Part shown: one piece after another, positions 54,225-60,860 of the stretch | Numbering within the stretch: position 1 is the stretch's first letter | Layout of the letters: each line of letters opens with the position of its first letter | NCBI RefSeq assembly: GCF_020169515.1 | Contig: NZ_JAHMHW010000012.1 | Coordinates: 1 to 64,000, forward strand | Reading direction: 5' to 3' | Length of the DNA stretch: 64,000 nt | DNA from: Paenibacillus vietnamensis | GTDB lineage: Bacteria > Bacillota > Bacilli > Paenibacillales > Paenibacillaceae | Made by a program: the position numbers and the translations under genes | The notes under the pieces: generated by a model | Database searches by the model: none | Seen by the model: only the letters and a program-made list of their open reading frames with translations | Told to the model about the DNA's origin: nothing

Positions 54225-54402
54225 AACAAGTGATGTTAAATTTTAGATAATCTAAATGAGACAATTAAGCATCTTGAACATATTGGTGTACCTCTTGCAA
54301 AGAAAAAAGAGATTAGTGAATTTGGACAGTTTATCTGGATTGAAGATCCTGAAGGTGATCGAGCTTTGGGAGAAATAACGAGTTGTAAAAACGTTTGCTA
54401 TT
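54225..54402 (+). pseudogene. C-terminal fragment of a VOC/glyoxalase-fold protein
   Basis: The frame from 54243 reads LDNLNETIKHLEHIGVPL and FGQFIWIEDPEGDRA, typical of the last strand-helix unit of vicinal oxygen chelate proteins; the glutamate of WIEDPEG would be a metal ligand. A one-base shortfall near 54241 breaks the upstream frame and no N-terminal half exists. Gene debris. Confidence 0.6.
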
Positions 54403-54422
54403 GAGCTCAATTATGATACGAG

Positions 54423-54455
54423 GGCAGTCGACTGGTGACGATCGGCTGCCTTTTT
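54423..54455 (+). terminator. Terminator between convergent units
   Basis: A 9-bp stem (54423-54431 with 54442-54450) and a five-T tract, directly between the VOC fragment and the convergent winged-helix gene. Confidence 0.75.
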
Positions 54456-54477
54456 GTTTGCCAGAGCCATCATGGAC

Positions 54478-54714
54478 TTATCCATTCCATCGTTTCGGCT
54501 TTGCATCTTCGTGGTTGTAAAGAACACGGAAATTTTTGGACGGTCTATCCCAAAGGACAAATCCTTCTTTGACCAATGTATTGATTGCGATTTTTACCCG
54601 GCCATCCGTCCGCTGAGCTCGATGACTAATATACGCGACATCAATTGTAAATGGATCGTTGCGGTAGGTGTTCCACAGTATCGTTAAGACTTTGCGAGCT
54701 ACGTCATCAAGCAT
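54478..54714 (-). CDS. Small winged-helix protein, 78 residues
   Basis: A compact alpha/beta protein with a winged-helix-like pattern (VARKVLTILWNTYRNDPFTI, then TDGRVKIAINTLVKEGFVLW). It is the second gene of a two-gene unit: its ATG overlaps the end of the WYL-like gene by 8 bp. It probably binds DNA, but its target is unknown. Co-expression from the LexA-box promoter at 54918 is inferred. Confidence 0.65.
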   Translation of the reverse strand: MLDDVARKVLTILWNTYRNDPFTIDVAYISHRAQRTDGRVKIAINTLVKEGFVLWDRPSKNFRVLYNHEDAKPKRWNG

Positions 54715-54901
54715 GGCGCTTCACCAGCTCTACATCGATAATTTGATCGAGATTAAATATTCGTGGTGCGTTCGCCTCATAACAAAAAGCTTTGACCTTC
54801 CCATTCTGTACACCCTGGACTCTTATAAGACGAATGGATATATTGCGTTTTTTGTCCTGATAAAAAATCTGAACGGTCCGGTTAATATAATTTTCAATCA
54901 T
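54707..54901 (-). CDS. Small WYL-like domain protein, 64 residues
   Basis: A stand-alone beta-rich domain of WYL type (VQIFYQDKKRNISIRLIRVQ, then KVKAFCYEANAPRIFNLDQI). WYL domains bind ligands or nucleic acids and often control DNA-damage or defence genes; a free 64-residue copy is unusual. ATG 54901 follows GGAGGGTG. A perfect LexA-type box lies 17 bp upstream, and the gene is coupled to a winged-helix protein, as if a WYL regulator had been split. Confidence 0.65.
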   Translation of the reverse strand: MIENYINRTVQIFYQDKKRNISIRLIRVQGVQNGKVKAFCYEANAPRIFNLDQIIDVELVKRHA

Positions 54902-54917
54902 GTTGATCACCCTCCGA

Positions 54918-54937
54918 ATAAGAACATTTGTTCTTAT
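54918..54937. promoter_or_regulatory. LexA/DinR-type SOS box
   Basis: A perfect 20-bp inverted repeat with the core GAACATTTGTTC, matching the Bacillus LexA consensus GAAC-N4-GTTC. On the minus strand it lies directly after a TATAAT -10 (complement of 54936-54941), where bound LexA would block transcription of the WYL-like gene. Confidence 0.75.
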
Positions 54938-54964
54938 TATATACCTTAAAGTATGGGAATAATC

Positions 54965-55097
54965 AAAGGTAAAAAATGTAACCTTTAGAAGTGAAGATAA
55001 AGTACCAGTTGAGGCTCTTGTGGTTATAGCAGAATCTATGATATTAAAATACCCTCCCAAAGACGAGTACAACGTTACGTTAATAATTGAATACCAA
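54965..55097 (+). pseudogene. Possible C-terminal gene fragment
   Basis: The plus strand reads NVTFRSEDKVPVEALVVI, then KDEYNVTLIIEYQKG, which has the look of a coding remnant. There is no start, and no stop before the hairpin at 55097. Kept only as a weak call. Confidence 0.2.
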
Positions 55098-55122
55098 AAG
55101 GGCTGCCGCGTGGCAGCCCTTT
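55097..55122. terminator. Hairpin upstream of the exported-protein gene
   Basis: An 11-bp stem AAAGGGCTGCC/GGCAGCCCTTT (55097-55107 with 55112-55122), loop GCGT. T residues on either side are few; it may terminate in either direction. Confidence 0.5.
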
Positions 55123-55202
55123 GTAAATTATCTTTCCGGCCTTTGGTTATACTACTTCAGATTTGCGGGATAACCTCGAGAAGATTTTATAAAGGAGGAA
55201 TT

Positions 55203-56024
55203 ATGAAATTCAAGGCACTATTTCTTCTGTTGATTGCAGTGGCCTGTTTACCTTCGTTGTTTTCGTTGGCGGGCAGCGTTACAGCGCAAAACATAGCGGC
55301 ATCCAAAGCCGTAGCGGCTCTCAATGGCGGCGAAACCCGCCTCGAACCAGCACAAAAGTTTGCAAAGGCCATAATGCGGAATGATTTTGACGAGGCGCAA
55401 AAATATATAGATAAAAGTTTCGTCCAAATCCCTGAGATCAGGGAGAATTCACCTATCAGAGGCATTCAACTCGTTCCATCCCCAGAGAAGGGTGTGAAAA
55501 TCCTCCTGGCTAATTTTTATGATGAAGGACTGAAGGGAGAACGATTAGCCTTCATCTGGGAACTGGTCGTAAAGGGTGACCGAATAACCAGAATCCGTGT
55601 CCTGTTCGACGGAGCTAATCCGCTCGTTGATGAGGGCCGGCTGTTCCGGGAATATCAATTAAAGTTCAAACGGCACGTACTGGTACCCACAGAATTTCCG
55701 TTCAAGATTACTCATTTCAATGGTTTCGTCGATAACAACGAATCATTGGAATTCGTTTATCGAAACGATGAATTGAACGGATTTTTCCGTGTCAAAGCAT
55801 TTCCCATTGTGGGTGAACTGGAGCGGTACAAAAGAAAGGACGATGTGTATTATCTGCTAAAGGACGGTACGAAAGCATTGTACTGGCCCAATTTCGAGTG
55901 GGGCTATGAACTTCGATTCCAAAAGAACGGGATGCAGTATACGCTTGCGATTGGGAACAAGAAAATGTTAAAAGCGAAGTTTAAAGCAGAAGACATGCTC
56001 AAAATTGCGAATTCCATGGTGTAG
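55203..56024 (+). CDS. Exported protein with DUF4367-like C-terminus
   Basis: A 273-residue protein with a signal peptide (LFLLLIAVACLPSLFSLAGS, cleavage near TAQ). Residues 60-150 resemble a small alpha/beta domain, and the C-terminal third (FEWGYELRFQKNGMQYTLAI up to MLKIANSMV) resembles DUF4367 modules found in anti-sigma or lipoprotein partners. No membrane anchor other than the leader. ATG 55203 follows AAAGGAGG; function unknown. Confidence 0.7.
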   Translation: MKFKALFLLLIAVACLPSLFSLAGSVTAQNIAASKAVAALNGGETRLEPAQKFAKAIMRNDFDEAQKYIDKSFVQIPEIRENSPIRGIQLVPSPEKGVKILLANFYDEGLKGERLAFIWELVVKGDRITRIRVLFDGANPLVDEGRLFREYQLKFKRHVLVPTEFPFKITHFNGFVDNNESLEFVYRNDELNGFFRVKAFPIVGELERYKRKDDVYYLLKDGTKALYWPNFEWGYELRFQKNGMQYTLAIGNKKMLKAKFKAEDMLKIANSMV

Positions 56025-56118
56025 GATCAATAAAGAGCAGCCGCGGAACTACCGGATGCCTCGTAAAGTTAATTGTAACTCTACATGTCCAAAGAAAAGT
56101 AACCTTGAGGTGATGAAT

Positions 56119-56544
56119 TTGAAAAAAATATGGTTTTTTCCCATTGTGGTGCTGGTGATTATGGGTTTCTCAAATCCAATTTACGCAGATGAGCATAAAG
56201 CTCATTTTAAGAAGAAAATTTATGCTACATCAGAAGAAATATTATTTGATATGCTGCGTCCATCAATCAGTAAATTTGTTAACGATAACTATGGGCATGA
56301 TGTTTCTTGGAATGACCCAAGTATAACTGAAGTAAAATGTGAGGTAGCTGAAAATAACATGAGTTATATAGTATCTATGTTGATTAAAGTTGATGTTCCA
56401 ACAAATCAACAACATGATAGTTCTGGGTTGGATAAATTAACATTGAGAATCGATTCAACTCGAAATGAAAGTAATAAATCTAAAAATGAATCTAACATAA
56501 TGCTAATTGAATACACGAAACTTCTGACTCCAAATATGCAATAA
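56119..56544 (+). CDS. DUF3888-like exported protein
   Basis: A 141-residue protein with a signal peptide (IWFFPIVVLVIMGFSNPIYA) and a mature part matching DUF3888 (ILFDMLRPSISKFVNDNYG). TTG 56119 is the likely start because the GAGGTGA site (56107-56113) covers the ATG at 56113, which is in frame two codons earlier. Members of this family are exported Bacillales proteins of unknown function. It ends at a terminator. Confidence 0.75.
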   Translation: MKKIWFFPIVVLVIMGFSNPIYADEHKAHFKKKIYATSEEILFDMLRPSISKFVNDNYGHDVSWNDPSITEVKCEVAENNMSYIVSMLIKVDVPTNQQHDSSGLDKLTLRIDSTRNESNKSKNESNIMLIEYTKLLTPNMQ

Positions 56545-56578
56545 GAATTGCAATGAGAACATATCCCATACCCCCTGG

Positions 56579-56605
56579 AAAACCGCGCTCTGCGCGGTTT
56601 TTTTG
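56579..56605 (+). terminator. Terminator of the DUF3888-like gene
   Basis: A GC-rich stem of 10 bp (56579-56588 with 56592-56601), TCT loop and a T run. Confidence 0.9.
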
Positions 56606-56656
56606 TTACGAATTCACCAATTATTTGAGTCTGAGTATTATAACCAAGAAATTACC

Positions 56657-56693
56657 TTGACAGTCATAGTAATATGTCTTATCATGCACATAT
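56657..56693 (+). promoter_or_regulatory. Promoter and candidate PadR operator of the first PadR module
   Basis: TTGACA (56657-56662) and TATCAT (56680-56685), spaced 17 bp, form a good SigA promoter. An inverted repeat ATATGT-N10-ACATAT (56672-56677, 56688-56693) covers the -10 and fits the ATGT/ACAT style of PadR operators, suggesting autorepression. Confidence 0.65.
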
Positions 56694-56705
56694 GGAGGTG
56701 ATTGT

Positions 56706-57035
56706 ATGAGCGAGAACAAGATCACATCCGACCTGCTGAGAGGACATACGGATACGATGATTTTACGGCTCTTGTCCGAAGCTGATCGTTACGGTTACGA
56801 GATCGTCAAGCTGATTGCCGAACGCTCGGGCGGCGAGTATGAACTAAAGGAAGCCACCATGTACTCCAGCTTCCGTCGGCTAGAAGCAGACGGCGACATC
56901 GAGTGGTATTGGGGCGATGAATCACAGGGCGGACGTCGCAAATATTTTAGGATAACCGAAAAGGGCAAGGATACATACGCCCGCAACAAAAGCAACTGGG
57001 AGTATGCAAAACGCGTGTTAGAAAACTTATTATGA
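56706..57035 (+). CDS. PadR-family transcriptional repressor
   Basis: A 109-residue winged-helix repressor of PadR type (LLRGHTDTMILRLLSEADRY, GYEIVKLIAERSGGEY, ATMYSSFRRLEADGDI, RKYFRITEKGKDTY). It opens a four-gene unit with a HAAS-pentapeptide protein and an ABC transporter, and likely represses it until an inducing drug or lipid signal binds. The ATG follows GGAGGTG. Confidence 0.92.
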   Translation: MSENKITSDLLRGHTDTMILRLLSEADRYGYEIVKLIAERSGGEYELKEATMYSSFRRLEADGDIEWYWGDESQGGRRKYFRITEKGKDTYARNKSNWEYAKRVLENLL

Positions 57036-57048
57036 GGAGTGATTTGAA

Positions 57049-57918
57049 ATGACGAATCCAAAATTGACGGATTATCTGAACAGTGTTTTTACGCCATACG
57101 ATGGGGTGAAAAGCGTCACCGAATTAAAGGCCGACCTGCTTTCCGATTTGCAAGAGCGGTACCGTGAGCTCAGAGCGGAGGGCAAGGACGATGAAACAGC
57201 GTTTAAAATGACGATCGAGAGTATCGGCGACATCGAGCAAACGATCCTGGAGGTCGTCAACCTCTCCCGCTCGCTGGAACGGCAAGTGCTGACAAACTTT
57301 AACGCAAGCAACCTGGCGAAAAGCGACTTTGCAGGCGTTACGGCCCATAAAGGCCAGTTCAAAGGCAGCGCGCTGCACGGTTCCGACTTTTCTGGCGCAG
57401 ATTTGACCGGCAGTTCGTTTAAGGGCAGCGACGTACGCGAAGCTATTTTTGACGGCGCGAATCTGACAGACTGCAGCTTCACCGCGCTTGACCTGACAAA
57501 TGCAAGCTTCAATAAGTCCATCCTTTTACGAACCAATTTCAGCAAGTCGGGGCTTGACGGAGTCCAATTCACAGGCACAAGGCTGACCGACGTAACGTTA
57601 ACGATAACCGATCTTAGAAAAACGAATTTTGATGGTTGTTTATTTGAAGGGGTCGACTTCAAGTACTCCGATCTGAGCGGGCAGTGTTTTGACGGACAGA
57701 CGTTTATCGGCGTTAAGTTTGAGAAAGCGGCATTAACCGGAGTTTCGTTCAAGGGCGCTACCTTTAAAAATGTTTCCTTCCAGCCGGGGTTCACTTTGAC
57801 GAAGAAGTACTATCGCATGATCAAAACCGTCTGCTTTGACGGAGCAACGATGGATAAACTGACCTATGCGCTGCTCAAAGGCATGGATGCCGATTTGTCG
57901 AAAGTTACCGTTATTTAA
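57049..57918 (+). CDS. HAAS-like domain fused to pentapeptide repeats
   Basis: A 289-residue protein. Residues 1-75 are a helical domain of the HAAS/DUF1700 type (LKADLLSDLQERYRELRAEG, then IESIGDIEQTILEVV), a family coded beside PadR regulators. Residues about 85-240 are pentapeptide repeats A(D/N)Lxx or xSFxx (HGSDFSGADLTGSSFKGSD) that form a square beta-helix. The C-terminal 45 residues are helical. Pentapeptide proteins may shield gyrase, but no Qnr/MfpA likeness is seen. It starts 13 bp after padR and ends 13 bp before the ATPase gene. Confidence 0.85.
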   Translation: MTNPKLTDYLNSVFTPYDGVKSVTELKADLLSDLQERYRELRAEGKDDETAFKMTIESIGDIEQTILEVVNLSRSLERQVLTNFNASNLAKSDFAGVTAHKGQFKGSALHGSDFSGADLTGSSFKGSDVREAIFDGANLTDCSFTALDLTNASFNKSILLRTNFSKSGLDGVQFTGTRLTDVTLTITDLRKTNFDGCLFEGVDFKYSDLSGQCFDGQTFIGVKFEKAALTGVSFKGATFKNVSFQPGFTLTKKYYRMIKTVCFDGATMDKLTYALLKGMDADLSKVTVI

Positions 57919-57931
57919 GGGAGGGGACCCC

Positions 57932-58693
57932 ATGCCAACCAAGTCCATACAAGTAAAAGGTCTGCAAAAATCCTACAAGCAGCATCAAGTGCTGAAGGGC
58001 GTAGATTTCGAGGTGGAAAAAGGCAGTATTTTCGCTCTCCTCGGCTCTAACGGGGCAGGAAAGACGACGGTTGTCAAAATTCTCACCACGCTGCTCGAAC
58101 CGGACGGAGGGACGGCAGTCATAAACGGATTCGATGTTTCTTCCAAACCCGATCAAGTGCGTCAGGCAATCAGTCTGACCGGACAGTTTGCCGCCGTGGA
58201 TGAAATATTGACTGGCCGCGAAAACTTGATCATGATCGCCAGGCTGAGATATCTCAAAAACCCGCGCCAGATTGCGGACGACATGTTAAAACGCTTCGGC
58301 CTGACGGACGCAGCAGACCGCAGAGTGTCTGCTTACTCAGGGGGCATGCGCCGCAGGCTCGACATCGCGTTGAGCCTTGTGGGAAAACCGCAGATCATTT
58401 TTCTGGATGAGCCGACCACCGGGCTTGACCCTGAGGCTCGGATCGAGGTGTGGAAGATTGTCAAAGAGCTTGCCGACGGAGGGACGACAGTCCTTCTCAC
58501 TACACAGTATTTGGAGGAAGCTGAGCAGCTTGCCGACCGGATTGCGATTCTGCACGAAGGCAGGATTATTGCCAGCGGTACGCTCCAGGAGTTAAAGACG
58601 ATGTTCCCTGCCGCAAAGGTGGAGTATATCGAGAAACAACCGTCGTTAGAGGAGATCTTCCTCGCAATCGTCGGTAAAAAGGAGGAAAAGTAG
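57932..58693 (+). CDS. ABC exporter ATP-binding protein, DrrA-like
   Basis: A 253-residue ATPase. Walker A GSNGAGKTT (about 39), signature YSGGMRRRLDIA (about 137) and Walker B IIFLDEPTTGLDP (about 158) are intact. The DrrA/daunorubicin class fits by the VDEILTGRENL segment. It powers export through the membrane subunit encoded immediately downstream. ATG 57932 follows GGGAGGGG. Confidence 0.94.
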   Translation: MPTKSIQVKGLQKSYKQHQVLKGVDFEVEKGSIFALLGSNGAGKTTVVKILTTLLEPDGGTAVINGFDVSSKPDQVRQAISLTGQFAAVDEILTGRENLIMIARLRYLKNPRQIADDMLKRFGLTDAADRRVSAYSGGMRRRLDIALSLVGKPQIIFLDEPTTGLDPEARIEVWKIVKELADGGTTVLLTTQYLEEAEQLADRIAILHEGRIIASGTLQELKTMFPAAKVEYIEKQPSLEEIFLAIVGKKEEK

Positions 58694-59461
58694 ATGGAAA
58701 CGGCAAAAAAGCATTTCTTTACCGATATTAGCGTTATGCTGGGACGTTCCATGCGCCACATTTTCCGCAGTATGGATACCATCATCACGGTCACCATCAC
58801 ACCGATCGCCATGATGCTGCTGTTCGTCTATGTATTTGGTGGAGCAATTCAAACCGGCACGGATAACTATGTAAATTACCTGCTGCCGGGAATACTCCTT
58901 ATGGCGATTGCCAGCGGAATATCTTACACGGCTTTCCGTTTGTTTACCGATGTACAGCGGGGCATATTCGAACGTTTTCACACCATGCCGATTTCACGCT
59001 CCGCCTTGCTTTGGGGCCATGTACTGACTTCGCTTGTATCCAACGCCATATCGGTGGTCGTCATCATTCTCGTAGCGCTGCTCATGGGTTTTCGTTCGAC
59101 CGCGGGAGTGCTGCCATGGCTTGCCGTAGCTGGAATCCTCGCTCTGTTTACGCTAGCCCTAACCTGGGTCGCAGCTATAGCCGGACTGTCCGCCAAAACG
59201 GTTGATGGTGCCAGCGCCTTTTCCTACCCCCTTATCTTCCTGCCATTTATCAGTTCGGCATTTGTGCCAACCGAGTCGATGCCGACCGCCGTTCGCGTCT
59301 TTGCCGAAAACCAGCCGGTAACCTCGATCGTAGAATCCATCCGCGCATTGCTTTCAAATCACCCCTTAAACAACGACATCTGGATCGCGCTTGCCTGGTG
59401 CGTAGGAATTATGCTAGTGGCATACATCTTCGCGATGAGGGCGCATAAAAGGAGGGTGTGA
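58694..59461 (+). CDS. ABC-2 type exporter membrane subunit, DrrB-like
   Basis: A 255-residue permease with six helices and the ABC-2 pattern (YLLPGILLMAIASGISYTAF, then ERFHTMPISRSALLWG). Its ATG directly follows the stop of the ATPase gene, so the two are coupled. The pair probably pumps out a hydrophobic antibiotic or lipid; the substrate cannot be read. Confidence 0.93.
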   Translation: METAKKHFFTDISVMLGRSMRHIFRSMDTIITVTITPIAMMLLFVYVFGGAIQTGTDNYVNYLLPGILLMAIASGISYTAFRLFTDVQRGIFERFHTMPISRSALLWGHVLTSLVSNAISVVVIILVALLMGFRSTAGVLPWLAVAGILALFTLALTWVAAIAGLSAKTVDGASAFSYPLIFLPFISSAFVPTESMPTAVRVFAENQPVTSIVESIRALLSNHPLNNDIWIALAWCVGIMLVAYIFAMRAHKRRV

Positions 59462-59513
59462 GAAAGGGAAAGCATTTCTGGTTTGAACATCAAAATCAGT
59501 GTCAGAGTTGCTA

Positions 59514-59564
59514 TTGACATACCATCTACTTAGTGATACTTTATAGCTGTAGTAAGTGATACTT
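59514..59564 (+). promoter_or_regulatory. Promoter and direct repeats of the second PadR module
   Basis: TTGACA (59514-59519) and TACTTT (59537-59542) with a 17-bp spacer. AGTGATACTT occurs at 59532-59541 and again at 59555-59564; the first copy overlaps the -10, so the repeat is a likely PadR operator. Confidence 0.6.
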
Positions 59565-59597
59565 CATACCAGTCATACAGAATAGCAAGGGGCGATT

Positions 59598-59924
59598 GTG
59601 CTGGAAAACCTAACGGAAATGCTCAAAGGCGTGCTTGAGGGCTGCGTCCTTGAAATTATAAGCCGCAAAGAAACCTACGGCTACGAAATCACGCGGCGGC
59701 TGAACGCCCTCGGCTTCACAGATGTTGTGGAGGGAACGGTATATACCATCCTGATCCGACTTGAAAAAAACAAGCTGGTGGAGATCACCAAGAAGCCCTC
59801 CGACATGGGACCGCCGCGAAAGTTTTTCGCGATCAACGACGCAGGGCGTGAGGAGCTGCGGAGGTTCTGGGAAAAATGGGAGTTCGTATCATCAAAAATT
59901 AACGAGTTAAAGGAGAAAAAATAA
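59598..59924 (+). CDS. PadR-family transcriptional regulator
   Basis: A 108-residue winged-helix regulator (MLKGVLEGCVLEIISRKETY, GYEITRRLNALGFTDV, GTVYTILIRLEKNKLVEI, PPRKFFAINDAGREEL). Start GTG behind AAGGGG. Its stop overlaps the ATG of the first DUF1048 gene by one base, so all three genes of this module are co-translated. Divergent from the PadR at 56706. Confidence 0.92.
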   Translation: MLENLTEMLKGVLEGCVLEIISRKETYGYEITRRLNALGFTDVVEGTVYTILIRLEKNKLVEITKKPSDMGPPRKFFAINDAGREELRRFWEKWEFVSSKINELKEKK

Positions 59925-60271
59925 TGGATTTTTGGGAAAAAATCACCGGCAGCGATATGACTAAAGAATTGAAAGCTTTTGAATCGCGAGCCAAAAAGCT
60001 GCCGGTTGATTATCAAGCGGCATGGGAAAAAATTAATACCCATCTTTGGCCGCACTCCGATTTCACCGGTCGCAACCTCATGCCAATTCTGGACGGTGTG
60101 CTTGGCCTGCTCGAAGAAACGGCGGCAGACGGTCAGCGTGTCCATGAGGTTTTGGGTGACGATATCAAAGGCTTCTGTTCAGCGCTGGCCGGCGAAGAAG
60201 GGGCAAAGTCTTTCCGCGACAAGTGGCGCGAGCAGCTCAACAATAACATCGCTAAAAAATTAGGTAAATAG
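59924..60271 (+). CDS. DUF1048-family protein (first copy)
   Basis: A 115-residue all-helical cytoplasmic protein of the DUF1048 family (FESRAKKLPVDYQAAWEKIN, then VLGDDIKGFCSALAGEEG). Families of this kind accompany PadR regulators and are thought to relay signals to them, but no activity is known. The pair of DUF1048 genes may form a heterodimer. Ribosome site within the padR end. Confidence 0.88.
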   Translation: MDFWEKITGSDMTKELKAFESRAKKLPVDYQAAWEKINTHLWPHSDFTGRNLMPILDGVLGLLEETAADGQRVHEVLGDDIKGFCSALAGEEGAKSFRDKWREQLNNNIAKKLGK

Positions 60272-60280
60272 GAGGATAAA

Positions 60281-60595
60281 ATGAGAATACAAGATATCAT
60301 CCAAGGCAAAAAAGAGTGGCGAGCGCATGTGGCGCGTGTCAAAGCGCTCCCGCAAGATTATCAGATTGTTTATAAAGAGATTCAAAAATATTTCTTTAAG
60401 GTCGGCCCTGTTGAGCTAACCGACGGGACGGGTTTGCTCTCGGGGATTATCGATCTTTTTGAAGAGGGCGCGGCCTTGGGGAAAGGCGTGCTCGAAGTGA
60501 CGGGCAGTGACGTAGCGGCTTTCTGCGACGATCTAATCAAAGATTCAAAAACTTACGCTGACATCTATCAAGAATCTGTTGATCCAAGTAGGTAA
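60281..60595 (+). CDS. DUF1048-family protein (second copy)
   Basis: A 104-residue relative of the previous gene (ARVKALPQDYQIVYKEIQKY, then EVTGSDVAAFCDDLIKDSKT). It starts 9 bp after it with an AGGAGG site. The two share the same fold and the conserved D-x-x-x-FC-x-x-L element but differ over most positions, so the duplication is old. Confidence 0.88.
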   Translation: MRIQDIIQGKKEWRAHVARVKALPQDYQIVYKEIQKYFFKVGPVELTDGTGLLSGIIDLFEEGAALGKGVLEVTGSDVAAFCDDLIKDSKTYADIYQESVDPSR

Positions 60596-60643
60596 CAAGA
60601 CCATGAAAAAGGGTGCGGATAAAAAAAAGTAAAGGGGATCGGG

Positions 60644-60760
60644 ATGGAAAAAGCAATTTGAGTGAGCAGCGTGGTGAGGATTCTGACATTCGTCGTCTTG
60701 CCCGCGCCGTTGGCAGCCGTACCGTCTCAAGCATTCCGGAATCTAAATTGCGTCTGGACT
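60644..60760 (+). pseudogene. Possible stub of a third module gene
   Basis: An AAAGGGG site and an ATG at 60644 open a frame MEKAI that stops after five codons; what follows to about 60760 reads as broken protein without a family. In related operons an ABC ATPase often follows two DUF1048 genes, so this may be its wreck. Weak evidence. Confidence 0.2.
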
Positions 60761-60860
60761 TAGGGCGGGGCAATTTTAGTTCTACAGGCGGTTCATCCTT
60801 TTCTTTCTATTAGGTACCATTAAGTGGGAATTATACCTAATCGTAGTGAGGAGAGGAACG

